Shown here: positions 37,096 through 46,646 of the stretch, piece after piece
Numbering within the stretch: position 1 is the stretch's first letter
How the letters are laid out: each line of letters opens with the position of its first letter
Assembly: GCF_000970285.1 (NCBI RefSeq)
Contig: NZ_CP009516.1
Span: forward strand, 2,149,036 to 2,213,035
DNA length: 64,000 bases
Source of the DNA: Methanosarcina horonobensis HB-1 = JCM 15518
Lineage (GTDB): Archaea > Halobacteriota > Methanosarcinia > Methanosarcinales > Methanosarcinaceae
Reading direction: 5' to 3'
The notes under the pieces: generated by a model
Database searches by the model: none
What the model saw: only the letters and a program-made list of their open reading frames with translations
What the model was told of the DNA's origin: nothing
Translations under genes and position numbers: made by a program

Positions 37096-37812
37096 AAGAA
37101 ATCAAATTGCGGACGGCCACCCTACCTTAAAAGGTAGGGTATGCTTCGGGCCGTCCGCCGATTTCGGGGGAAGTTAGAAATCGCTTAATTTCAATTGTCC
37201 ATATTTCTTTATTCTATTCGATCTAATCTCTTTTTTTGGTTTTCCTTAGGATTCGTTAATATAATGCCTGATTGTGTCAGCAGTTACATTCCCAATTGAT
37301 CTATAGAACTTTCCACTTGACCATAAACTTCCACCCCAGTATTTTTCCCTTAATTCAGGATGAAGCTTAAATAATCTGTAAGAACTTCCTCCTTTTAGGT
37401 GTTGAATTACCTTGGATAGTGAGGTGCGTGGGTGGAATTCCAGAAACAAGTGCACATGATCGTCTACTACTTCCATAGCATGTATGCTATAGCCTTTCTC
37501 AGTACAAATGTTTTTGAAGATTGATTCGCAATCCTTTTTAGCTCTCTTGTTGTAGAATATTTTGAATCTGTACTTAGGCGCCAGTACGATGTGGTAGGTG
37601 ATCTGACCATAGCCATGGCTAAAACTACGCAATTTCAATGCTTATCACATCCTAGCCATAGGTGGCTGTAACTGCCTGTGGCTATGGTGTCAAAAAACAT
37701 TATATTGAAAAAAGTGACGATTTTAGATTTTTAAGGTGCATGTCGAAAAACCTGCGAGGGTTCACTTCATCCCAGACTTAAAAGTCTGGGCATTCGTGAC
37801 CCTCCGCGCTCC
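37096..37812 (-). mobile_element. IS200-like element, copy B (717 bp)
   Basis: It has the same end structures as copy A: hairpin GGACGGCC...GGCCGTCC (about 37111-37158) and the right-end hairpin AGGGTTCAC...GTGACCCT (about 37757-37803), bounded by AAGAAATCAAATTGCGG and GCGCTCC. A single minus-strand tnpA is carried. The changes in the hairpin loops relative to copy A are compensatory in the stems, so the structures have been kept. Confidence 0.85.
37174..37638 (-). pseudogene. tnpA: IS200 TnpA (Y1 transposase) with nonsense codon
   Basis: The N-terminus is intact from TTG 37638 (LRSFSHGYGQITYHIVL). HVHLFLEF and WGGSLWSSGKFYRSIGN follow, with the catalytic Tyr region DTIRHYINES. A TAA at 37246-37248 replaces the Gln codon present in copy A (ESQGKP). 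The frame is open beyond it to LKLSDF and a stop at 37174. The truncation comes just after the catalytic Tyr, so the 130-residue protein could retain some activity, but a conserved tail is lost. Confidence 0.85.
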
Positions 37813-37999
37813 CATAGCAGTAAAAAGCGAAAACAGTTAATACCTGCAGTAGACTCAGCACCAGTGTCCGAATGGTTAGTAAACATTGAAAAAGAAAGTG
37901 CCTAAAAAACTTCTACAATATCCGTACTTGAAGATAGCAGCTCAAGCAGTGGGAATAGTAGTGACGGCGGTGGAGGTAGAGGTGCTGTTGGCTCTCGCG
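37813..37999 (+). pseudogene. Fragment of a surface protein (Ser/Gly-rich linker) beside IS200 copy B
   Basis: One frame reads PVSEWLVNIEKESA, then after a stop STISVLEDSSSSSGNSSDGG and GGRGAVGS before stopping at about 37998. This is like the Ser/Gly linkers before PGF-pre-PGF domains in Methanosarcina surface proteins. Nothing of the domains on either side is present. It probably marks a gene destroyed around the insertion point; the identification is by composition only. Confidence 0.35.
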
Positions 38000-38151
38000 G
38001 GCTCTATTTATAATCTATCTGAAAAGTGTTGTAAACTATGTATCTTTACAATTGTCGTTATCATAATCAGAATTAATACTGGATATTACACACCTTAATA
38101 ACTTTACAATATATTATTGACTTTTGGGATAGCCTCTTATTCAATTAATTG

Positions 38152-41100
38152 TTATTGAGCTGGAGTTGATGCCTGATTATTCTTTTCTGTTACTGTGAAC
38201 CTTATAATGAACTCTGTCCCATTATTCCTTTCCAGCTCAAGTTCTCCGTTCAATTGTTCAACAAGAGAAGTTACAAGCTGAAGTCCCAGACTTTCGGGAT
38301 TTCCAATGTCAAGTTCTTTGGGAATGCCAATGCCGTTGTCTGAGACAGAAAGAACATAAGCGGTACTATTACGGTCTTCTATCTCACGGTCTTCTATCTC
38401 GTATTCTCTGTCTTCTTCTCCATGCAGTTTAACTCTAATTTCTCCGTGGTATCTTCCTTGAAATGCATATTTTAGAGAGTTTGAGATAAGCTCATTGATG
38501 ATAATGCCTAATGGGACTGAGGTATCCATGTCGAAGAAAATGTTTTCTTCTATATCCTTACTAAACCTGGTGCCGTCATTTCCAAGCCTGTAGGTGAGGA
38601 AGAGATTATCAGCAAGTTCATTAATATACTGTGAAAAGTTAAGTTTCTCAAGCCCTTCGTTTCTATGCAGCTCTTCATGAATGAGGGCCATTGAGATCAC
38701 ACGGTCCTGACTTTCCCTGAAAGCTTCAAGAACTTCCGAGTCTTTAATATCTTCTCTGTCCTTGAACTTTTCAGCCTGTAAATCCAGAAGGGATGAGATC
38801 ACTTGCAGATTATTCTTAATGCGATGATGAATTTCCTTTTTACGGGCATTCTCAATGTTTGCCAGAGCTTCTTCAGCTTCTTTTCGCTTGGTGATATCAG
38901 TGTACATGCACAGTGAGCCTGCGAAATTACCGTCTTTATTAAAGAATGGTTTAGCGTTTATAAGTGCCCAGAAGGGTGAGCCGTCCTTACACATTAATTT
39001 CAATTCGTAGCTCTCACCGATACCACAGCGCCTCTTTTCCAAACTTCTTTCGGCAATAGGCCTGCTTTCTTCACAAATAAAATCCATTACCGGGCTGCCG
39101 ATAGTTTCTTCATGGGTGTACCCCATTAGCTCTATAGTTCTTCTATTAGCATAAGTAATCTTGAATTCGGCATCCATCAAGAATATGCCTTCATTTGCTG
39201 TTTCTACTATGTTGCGGTACTTTTCTTCACTTTCGCGGAGTTTTTCTTCTGCTATTTTACGTTCAGTAACGTCCTGAACTGTTCCCCTCATTCGAATAGG
39301 AACATTACTTCCATCAAAAATAACTTCAGTTTTTGCGTGGACTGTTCGCTCAGACCCGTCAGCCAGGATGATTCTATAATTAATGTTAAAGGTTTCCTCA
39401 TTTAAGACTTTTTTAAAAGCACTGTTTACATAGTCCCGGTCATCTGGGTGCACATAAGTTAAAAACAGGTCATATGTCATTTCAAATTCTTCAGGCTTAA
39501 GTCCAAAAATACGGTATAACTCATCAGACCAGAACAGGTTATTATTTACAATGTCCCAGTTCCAATTTCCAATATGAGCCATTTGTTGAGCTTCAGCAAG
39601 CCCTCTTTCACTTTCTTTCAATGAATTGAAAGCTATTTCAAGCTCTTTGGTACGTACTTTTACTAAGTTTTCCAGATTGTCAAGAGTTTCCTTAAGCTTT
39701 GTCTCAGCTTCTTTACGTTTGGTGACATCAGTGAACATGCACAGAGAGCCTTTGAAATCACCATCTTTATTAAATAACGGTTTAGCGCTTATAAATGCCC
39801 AGAAGGGTGAGCCGTCCTTACACATTAACTTCAATTCATAGATCTCACTGATACCATAGCGCCTTTTTTCCAGATTTCTTTCGGCTGCAGGCTTGCTTTC
39901 TTCACAAATAAAGTCCATTACCGGTCTACCTATAATTTCTTCATGGGTGTACCTCATTAGCTCCGCAGTTCTCTTATTTGCATAAGTGAGCTTGAACTCA
40001 GCATCCATCAGGAATATGCCTTCATTTGCTGTCTCTACGATGTTGCGATACTTCTCCTCACTTTCACGCAATGCCTTCTCCATCTGTTTTAGGTCGGTAA
40101 CATCCTGAACTGTTCCTCTCATCCGAACAGGTGTGTTATTCTCATCAAAAATAACTTCAGCTTTTGCGCGGACTGCACGCTCAGACCCGTCAGCCAGGAT
40201 GATTCTGTAATTAATGTCAAAAGGTTTTCCGTTTAAAGCTTTTTTAACGGCATTATCTACATAGTCCCGATCATTTGAGTGTGCATAAGTTAAAAATAAA
40301 TTATAAGTCACTTCAAATTCTTTAGGCTTAAGCCCGAAAATACGATATAACTCATCAGACCAGAGTAATTTATTATTTACAATGTCCCAGTTCCAATTTC
40401 CAATATGAGCCATTTGTTGGGCTTCAGCAAGACTTTCTTCACTTTCTTTCAAATAACTGTAAGCCTTCTCAAGCTCTGCCGTTCGTTCTATAATTTTTTC
40501 TTCTAAATTGTCGTGCGTCTTTCCAGGCTCTTCTCTCGCCTGCCTGCTTTTAGTAATATCTTTGAAAATCAACGCGAGCTTTCTATTTTCAGGGCTAAAC
40601 GCATAAACATCAAGATACCTGTTGTTAATCTCTCCACTCTTGACTTCATAATGAGTCGGTATGCCGGAGAGTGCCACTTTTTCATATTCCTTCATCTCCA
40701 TGGGACTGATATCAGGAAACACTTCAAGTATTGTCTTACCTAACAATTGTTCCTTCTTTAAGCCTGTATAACGTTCATAAGCAGGATTTATCTCAAGGAA
40801 ACGATAGTCTCGGGGCGTACCACCTTTATCATAAATTATTTCCGCAAGGAAAAAAGCATCGGTCATATTTGTGAATAGCATTCGGTAACGCTCTTCACTT
40901 TTCCGCATCGTCTCTTCAGTCCGCTTCCTCTCTGTAATGTCCCTGATAGTCATGACCGTTTTCACCTGATCATTCTTATCGAAAAAAAGCACGGTTGATA
41001 ACTCTCCAGGGAAGGTAGTACCATCTTTCCTCCTGAAATTAAGTTCCCCTTTGAACTTGCCGGTCCCGGCCATTTCAAGGGCAAGCCTGAGTCTTGAGTC

Positions 41101-41322
41101 GGATGTGTCTACAATTCCGGATCTTCCGGCCCATATGATTTCCTTTTCGGTCATCCCGAAAATTCGGCAGGAGGCTGGATTAGCTGCATAAATTGTTCCG
41201 TCAGGTGATGTGAGAAGAACGGCATCATTGCTGTTCTCGAAGAGCACCCTGTACAGTTCCTCGCCATCCCGAAGCTTTTCCTCGTCTTTCTGGTCACTTG
41301 TATCGGGTCCAGAGATAAACAT
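38152..41322 (-). CDS. Soluble multi-PAS sensor histidine kinase
   Basis: The 1056-residue protein has no membrane helix. It shows about six PAS/PAC units (roughly 21-140, 141-265, 300-415, 425-545, 575-690, 700-825), then a HisKA_2 box KKEIHHRIKNNLQ and an HATPase domain (NELISNSLKYAF; VSDNGIGIP; SLGLQLV). PAS units 3-4 and 5-6 are near copies of each other (SLAEAQQMAHIGNWNWD), a 277-residue duplication visible in DNA. A perfect CCTCCTC-complement ribosome site precedes ATG 41322. The signal and the partner regulator are unknown; none is encoded nearby. Confidence 0.93.
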   Translation of the reverse strand: MFISGPDTSDQKDEEKLRDGEELYRVLFENSNDAVLLTSPDGTIYAANPASCRIFGMTEKEIIWAGRSGIVDTSDSRLRLALEMAGTGKFKGELNFRRKDGTTFPGELSTVLFFDKNDQVKTVMTIRDITERKRTEETMRKSEERYRMLFTNMTDAFFLAEIIYDKGGTPRDYRFLEINPAYERYTGLKKEQLLGKTILEVFPDISPMEMKEYEKVALSGIPTHYEVKSGEINNRYLDVYAFSPENRKLALIFKDITKSRQAREEPGKTHDNLEEKIIERTAELEKAYSYLKESEESLAEAQQMAHIGNWNWDIVNNKLLWSDELYRIFGLKPKEFEVTYNLFLTYAHSNDRDYVDNAVKKALNGKPFDINYRIILADGSERAVRAKAEVIFDENNTPVRMRGTVQDVTDLKQMEKALRESEEKYRNIVETANEGIFLMDAEFKLTYANKRTAELMRYTHEEIIGRPVMDFICEESKPAAERNLEKRRYGISEIYELKLMCKDGSPFWAFISAKPLFNKDGDFKGSLCMFTDVTKRKEAETKLKETLDNLENLVKVRTKELEIAFNSLKESERGLAEAQQMAHIGNWNWDIVNNNLFWSDELYRIFGLKPEEFEMTYDLFLTYVHPDDRDYVNSAFKKVLNEETFNINYRIILADGSERTVHAKTEVIFDGSNVPIRMRGTVQDVTERKIAEEKLRESEEKYRNIVETANEGIFLMDAEFKITYANRRTIELMGYTHEETIGSPVMDFICEESRPIAERSLEKRRCGIGESYELKLMCKDGSPFWALINAKPFFNKDGNFAGSLCMYTDITKRKEAEEALANIENARKKEIHHRIKNNLQVISSLLDLQAEKFKDREDIKDSEVLEAFRESQDRVISMALIHEELHRNEGLEKLNFSQYINELADNLFLTYRLGNDGTRFSKDIEENIFFDMDTSVPLGIIINELISNSLKYAFQGRYHGEIRVKLHGEEDREYEIEDREIEDRNSTAYVLSVSDNGIGIPKELDIGNPESLGLQLVTSLVEQLNGELELERNNGTEFIIRFTVTEKNNQASTPAQ

Positions 41323-41439
41323 ACGTTTATCCTCCTCAGGTGAAACACAGATAATTGTGCTCCTTTCTCCATTTTAACTTACATTTATTATATAATCCGG
41401 CAAATCACTTTCTGTACATAACTTCTACTGGAAGGGACA

Positions 41440-41502
41440 CTTCTTCTACTTCTTCTACTTCTTCTGCTTCTTCTACTCCTTCTACTTCTTCTGCTTCTTC
41501 TA
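41440..41502 (+). repeat. Pyrimidine trinucleotide/9-mer tandem repeat
   Basis: CTTCTACTT-type units (CTT, CTA, CTG variants) repeat about seven times, giving a polypurine run on the minus strand about 120-180 bases before the histidine-kinase start. Such tracts slip easily during replication. It is placed in the likely leader or promoter region of the kinase. Confidence 0.7.
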
Positions 41503-42229
41503 ATACCGCAGTTTATTCATACGGTAAAATTTTTCCAGATTCTATGGGTAAAGAATAATCCCACTTAATCTACGGGAAACATTGGGTCTGGACTTGTTGT
41601 TGAAAACTGATCTGGTTTGATTTGCATTTTTCGGTTTAGACTTCTATTATTAGTGACAATACATTAATTTTAATTATCTTAATAGATCAAATTAATGCTA
41701 ATATGTTTTAATTTTGTCATAGTTTATTGTAAATAAGACATAATTATTTCTTATTAAGGTTTGCATAACTTACCATCATATACGGCTGAACCATGCTTTT
41801 CACGAGCTTATCCAAAATGTCAATAATAGCATGCTGCAATGTTATGATGAGGCACAAGACTTTTCGGATAGGCTTTAAGATTTGAATCATTAACCTCTTT
41901 TCGAAAAACGCAAGATTGTTATGAAAATTTCCCTTTTCTTGTTTCCTGTTGAGCGCCAGTGAGTCTATGGATGAACCAATAGCTGACAATTCATTATTTG
42001 GTTCTAAATAACTTATTAACCTTCAAAGTTTTTGTTAGATTTCTCCAAACATGCTCTTTTTGATTCTTTCTTAAGTCTCAAAATTTACAGTTTTAATATT
42101 TAATTTAATACAGAAAGATTTTTTATGAGTAAAGACGTGATATTATTTGCAATGTATTCTCTATTTTGTAAGCTGTTTTAACTTAAGGATGGCTTACCGA
42201 ATTTGAATTAATCATCTGGAGGGAGTTAT
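41503..42229. other. Spacer with a possible decayed minus-strand coding fragment
   Basis: The minus strand 41744-41989 holds an 81-codon frame (SLALNRKQEKGNFHNNLAFF, then helical ILKPIRKVLCLIITLQ) that looks protein-like but has no recognised family; a decayed transposase piece is possible. The rest is AT-rich. A TTG start with CTGGAGGGAG follows for the next gene. Confidence 0.3.
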
Positions 42230-43399
42230 TTGAACCCAAAATACTTGAAAACAATGATTTTATTGCTTTTTATACTCTGCACCGCAAGTGTGGCATGTGC
42301 GGAGCCGAGCAGCAAAAACTCAAAATGCGTAGCGGTTTTGGATTACACTGAAGGAGGACATAATGATACCGATTTTAATGCTAACTTTATGTCGGAATGG
42401 TGGTATCAGAACGGAGATATGAGACTTGTTGCAAAGGACGGAGAAAAGAAAGAACTTGCCTTCTTTGTTGTAATGGCTCATCAGGAGTCTCCGGAACTCA
42501 TAGATCCTGATTCGGGAAACCAATTGTCATACCTGTCTACATTCTACGGACTTTATCCCTATGGGGAAACTGCTACTCACAATTTTACCCGGACGCTTGT
42601 GCCAAGGTCCAGTATTGAAAATTACATCGAGTTTCATGTGCCTTACCTTAACTTTATTTATCCTGATGGTTTGAAGAGATTTCATGGATCAGGTTCCAAA
42701 GGATACATGCTGAATTACTCTTTTGATGATATGCAGCTTAATTTGTTTTTCAAGCCCCGTGTCGAAAAAACGGTCGATAGTGCCATAGAACCTGTGAATT
42801 TCACCACATACGAACACGCTTACGGAAAGCTTGGGGGCAGTGTGGTACTTGATGGCAAGGAATACAGGGTTACGCAGACTGACGGGTATTTCGACCATAT
42901 GATCCCTTATACCCCTGACCAAACTACATGGGAAATGGAAATGCATGGATGGAGCTGGTCGGAAGTTACAACGGATAGATACCAGACAATTTTCTACGGT
43001 GTAAGAAGCATTGATGATGGATATGAGAATTATACATACAAGCATCTGACCCTTATAAACAAACATACCGGGAAGGTAATCGCAGAATACTCCGGAGACG
43101 AGGTTAGTGTCGATGAAGAAGAATGGGAGTACATAACAGTAAAGGGCCGTACCGTGGAAAGGCCTTCCAAACTTGAAATCTCGACCCCCGACCTGGATAT
43201 TTCCATAAATGCTCAAAGTGTGGTTCAACTTGATGAGACCTCTCTACCAAACGGACAGCCTGTAGGTTTTGTCGATTTCATGGCTTTCCAGCCCGATAAC
43301 GCAACAATCAAGTACGGGGAAAATCATGAAAAGGGAAGCGCATTCTATGAGTATATGGTAACTGACCCAGGTATATCTACTTCTCAGAGTAATCCCTGA
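42230..43399 (+). CDS. Secreted CrtC/AttH-like lipocalin-fold protein
   Basis: The start is TTG 42230 with GGAGGGAG five bases upstream. A signal peptide (ILLLFILCTASVACA) leads into a 365-residue exported domain. FMSEWWYQNGDMR near the N-terminus and the paired beta-barrel pattern with EMEMHGWSW resemble the hydroxyneurosporene synthase/AttH lipocalin-like superfamily. In bacteria this family hydrates carotenoids or has unknown roles; substrate and catalytic residues cannot be assigned here. The intact frame stands out from the broken neighbours downstream. Confidence 0.65.
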   Translation: MNPKYLKTMILLLFILCTASVACAEPSSKNSKCVAVLDYTEGGHNDTDFNANFMSEWWYQNGDMRLVAKDGEKKELAFFVVMAHQESPELIDPDSGNQLSYLSTFYGLYPYGETATHNFTRTLVPRSSIENYIEFHVPYLNFIYPDGLKRFHGSGSKGYMLNYSFDDMQLNLFFKPRVEKTVDSAIEPVNFTTYEHAYGKLGGSVVLDGKEYRVTQTDGYFDHMIPYTPDQTTWEMEMHGWSWSEVTTDRYQTIFYGVRSIDDGYENYTYKHLTLINKHTGKVIAEYSGDEVSVDEEEWEYITVKGRTVERPSKLEISTPDLDISINAQSVVQLDETSLPNGQPVGFVDFMAFQPDNATIKYGENHEKGSAFYEYMVTDPGISTSQSNP

Positions 43400-43467
43400 G
43401 AGGGCAGCGAATAAGATTTCTTGAGTTCCCGTTTGAAGGAACTCACTTTTTACCTATATTTCTTTTT

Positions 43468-43760
43468 TCATATAACTACCCCGAGCACTGCTGCAAGCAC
43501 CCAGAGAGAGCTCATAAAAGGAGCACTTTTTGATTCCTGAGTAGTGTTGGATTTACAATTGTATCGGAATAGTTAGTTAACTCCTCATGAGTGTATAGTT
43601 CAAAGTCTACGCATATGCCAATCTCAATAGGTTCATTGTTATTATTTTTCTAGTTTGGCACTGTCTGAAGAATCGGGCAACATTAAAGCATTTGATGTCA
43701 GTAAAGAAAGAACCCCAAGCAAAAGTGTTCCATATTTTACAATATTCCTTATTGCACTGC
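43468..43760 (-). pseudogene. Remnant of a secreted/anchored protein
   Basis: On the minus strand, 43750-43670 reads a signal-like segment KYGTLLLGVLSLLTSNALML. Further along, EPIEIGICVDFELYTHEEL is followed, after a frameshift, by TTQESKSAPFMSSLWVLAAV and LGVVI then stop at 43468, a typical C-terminal membrane anchor of small methanosarcinal exported proteins. The middle is missing. I cannot name the family. Confidence 0.4.
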
Positions 43761-44093
43761 CTTCAAGGATGGAGTAAAAATCAGTTTTGACTTAACATTT
43801 GGGCTTTTTGACTAACCTTTAATAAATCTTTGTAAAATTTTACGCTCAATCCATCAAATTAACTCTTTCATCTATTTTCCAAGTCCCTAATTATTTCCTG
43901 ATCTCTGGTTGTTTGATGGCCTGGACAGAAAATTTATAAGGATTCAGCAAAAAGAAATTTATGGAGTTTAAATGCACTTTTCAGGTTCATCAGAACTCCG
44001 GTATCCTGAGATGCATGATTATGTTAGCTTTGCTAATTTTTAAAGCTTAACTTACCTGATCTGCCTCCTGGAAAATAAGAAGGAGTGAAATAA
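43761..44093. other. Spacer upstream of the C39-like gene
   Basis: AT-rich DNA with no supported gene. AAGGAGTG (about 44080) is the ribosome site for the ATG at 44094. Confidence 0.3.
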
Positions 44094-44990
44094 ATGGCTA
44101 TAAAGGAATTTGGAACAAGAACACTTCTTTTTGCAGTGTTACTAGCTGGTATGGTGATGATACCATCTGTTAATGCAGAGACTGAAAATAATTATTCTGT
44201 AACTTCGGAGGAAGCATTTAAGCATGCAAATGCTTATGTAATAAATTTTATAGCAGCCAATGCACCGAACTTTGAAAACTGGACAGGAGCATCTATTGAT
44301 CCCAAACCACTGGAGCTCTATGATATAAATGGTCAAAAATTGTTTTATCAGTTTTCTGTGTATAAAAATGGTAACATAATAGGTACAATCGACATTTTTG
44401 CCAACAAAACTCTGGGGCATTCATTCAACGACATTACATTTGATCCATACCAGTTTAACAGGACTGAAGCTATGGAAAAGTCAATTGAAATAGCCAAAAA
44501 CGAGTATCCAGCCGGAGAAATCAGGTCAACCATGATGGTTGTATACAGCTATCCCTGTATCGGGGCAGTAACCGTAGTAAAAGACAAAACAACAGGGGAT
44601 GAGCATCGGATAATTGTAGACGTATATACTCTTGATGTAATACCAGATAGACCTGCAACTGAAACACAACCTGGAGTTTGGTCAATGTATGAACACAGAT
44701 TGAGAAATGGAGTAGAGGGAAATTTAAGAGAGTGGCAGGCAAGTGAACAGCTTATCAGATCTATAGAACAGCAAGTGACTAAGAATGGAACTAATGTCAT
44801 TGTGCCAATTACTGAAGAAAAGACGGAAAAAGTGAGTAATGATTCCGCGACAACGTCAACAGTTACAGATGACACACTCAAAGTCCCCTCACACGGACAG
44901 AAAATTAGCTCTCTAAGCGGCGGTATAAAAGGTATCCAGATGATTGCGCTTGCTAAATACTATATCGCAAACCCGAACATACATCTATAA
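44094..44990 (+). pseudogene. C39-like secreted peptidase, truncated before the catalytic domain
   Basis: A signal peptide (AVLLAGMVMIPSVNA) and a propeptide-like domain (EEAFKHANAYVINFIA... NKTLGHSFNDITFDPYQ) are followed by DDTLKVPSHGQ, the usual entry into a C39-type papain-like domain. Related proteins then have a Cys before the first helix. Here the stretch SSLSGGIKGIQMIALAKYY has no Cys, and the protein stops 20 residues later at 44990. So the propeptide is kept and the peptidase core is lost. It may persist as an exported protein without protease activity. The family assignment is moderate. Confidence 0.5.
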
Positions 44991-45054
44991 AATAATATGT
45001 GGGGATATTGAGTCTGCTGTTGATGATAAACTACGTATGCTTCATTGAGACTGA

Positions 45055-46138
45055 ATGGAAACTATCTGTTCCGGGGTGATAGAACGGTTAAGAGTATTAA
45101 ATCTAGATTGTTCCAGAAAATCTAGATTGTTCCAGATTTTTCTCATTTTAATTCTTTTTTCACTGGCTTCGGATTTAGCCGCCGCAGAAGCGCCTGCAGA
45201 ACAATGGAACCGGTCTTTTGGTGGGGATGGTGAAGATAACTCCAGATGTGTTGAACAGACGTCAGATGGCAGATATATAGTTGCAGGCACAACGGATTCA
45301 TATAGTAAAGGCCCAGATGACCAGTCTGATGCCTGGTTAATTAAACTTGATAAAAACGGGGATATGGAATGGAACAAAACTTATGGAGAAACTTACGCTG
45401 AGTGGGGCTTTTTAACAAAACAAACTTCGGATGGAGGCTATGTGTTATCGGGTTACTCGTTTCCTCATGGATATAACCAATCTTATCTTGTAAAGACGGA
45501 TAAGGATGGAAACGAAATCTGGAGCAAGATTTCTGAAGAAATAAGCCATGAAGATTATCTTCAGCATGTAGCTGAACGCACTGATGATGGTGGTTATATA
45601 GTCGGGGATATTGTTGAGTATGAAATTCCCGATTATGATAATTATGAGCTTTTCATTGATACTGATATCAGACTAACTAAATATGATATAAATGGCAATC
45701 AGCAGTGGAATAATACTTTTGGTAATAAGAACAATTCTGAAATGGCAGATTTGTGGTCATATCCTGTCAGGCAAACTCCCGATGGATGATATTGTGGTTT
45801 CTGTTTCGATAACTTCAGACAATGGTTACTTGCTGACAGGAAGATATAATGATTCTTCGTCTTTTGTTATAGATGGTTCTGCTTTTATACTTAAAACTGA
45901 CAGCGAAGGTAATCAGAGATGGATTAAAACACTTTCAAATTGTACACTCTATTCTGTTCAACAGACTTTAGACGGCGGGTTTATTGCTGCTGGAGTTAAA
46001 AATGAGAATGCTTGGGTAGTTAAGCTGGCAGGAGATGGAGAAAGTGTTGAGTATGAGGATGCATCAGAAGGCAGCTTCAGCCAAATAAAAAATTGCATTT
46101 ATGATGTTTTTCCATGGCTTTTCAGTGGAATAACTTAA
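45055..46138 (+). pseudogene. Secreted DGGY-repeat (propeller-like) protein, frameshifted
   Basis: After a hydrophobic segment (LFQIFLILILFSLASDLAAA) the protein repeats units of the form QTSDGGYVLSGYS ... YLVKTDKDGNEIWSK, several times, as in exported beta-propeller-like proteins of methanosarcinas. The frame breaks at 45787-45789 (TPDG-stop). The continuation, with NGYLLTGRYND, DGGFIAAGV and AWVVKLAGDG, lies in a different frame to 46138, implying a short deletion in a GGY codon block. An 18-base tandem duplication (AATCTAGATTGTTCCAGA) near 45100-45135 sits in the signal region. Confidence 0.65.
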
Positions 46139-46646
46139 GTAATTGAGATTTTTCTTCTTACTTTCTCCTTACCCCTCCAAAAAATTTATAAAAAAATTCC
46201 CTACTTCACTGTTTGGCAGTTTCTTGATTCCTCTGTCAAACTTTCCGGTTCGATTATTTCCATCTAAATGGCACAGCAGGAGAGATTCTTAAGTTTAGGA
46301 TTAAAGGATACTGTGAACTCTTCCCAAATAACCGGGTGGGTGGCTCGAAGCATACTCCATCTTTAGGATTGGGGTGACCGCACATAATTTGATTTTTAAG
46401 AGGGCAAGGGCTCTTGCTTCCAATATTTTTGAGGTGACCTTAAATTAGCTTTTTTATCAAGAAATAGAAAGACTCTGAAGCCTGTCAAGAACCTATAAAA
46501 AATACCAGTTTATCCCCTATGAAAAGATTTCTGAGTTTTTAATGACATTAGGGGATAAAAGCCTGTTTTATTACTGTTTATACGACTTGTCGTTCCAAAA
46601 GATTTTGAGATATCTAAATATTTGTTAAATTAGCAACTGATGGATT
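46139..46646. other. Spacer holding an IS200 end relic
   Basis: Apart from the hairpin relic at 46332-46397 and a small GCAAG/CTTGC hairpin just after it (about 46404-46420), the spacer shows no gene. T/A-rich tracts near 46170-46200 could be a terminator region for the plus-strand remnant. Confidence 0.3.
46332..46397 (+). mobile_element. Solo IS200-type terminal hairpin (relic)
   Basis: The segment CCGGGTGGGTGGCTCGAAGC followed by ATACTCCATC...GGGGTGACCG...AATTTGATTTTT is the reverse complement, with scattered substitutions, of the hairpin end of IS200 copies A and B. No tnpA or second end is present on either side. It is either a deletion remnant or a non-autonomous end unit. Confidence 0.7.
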
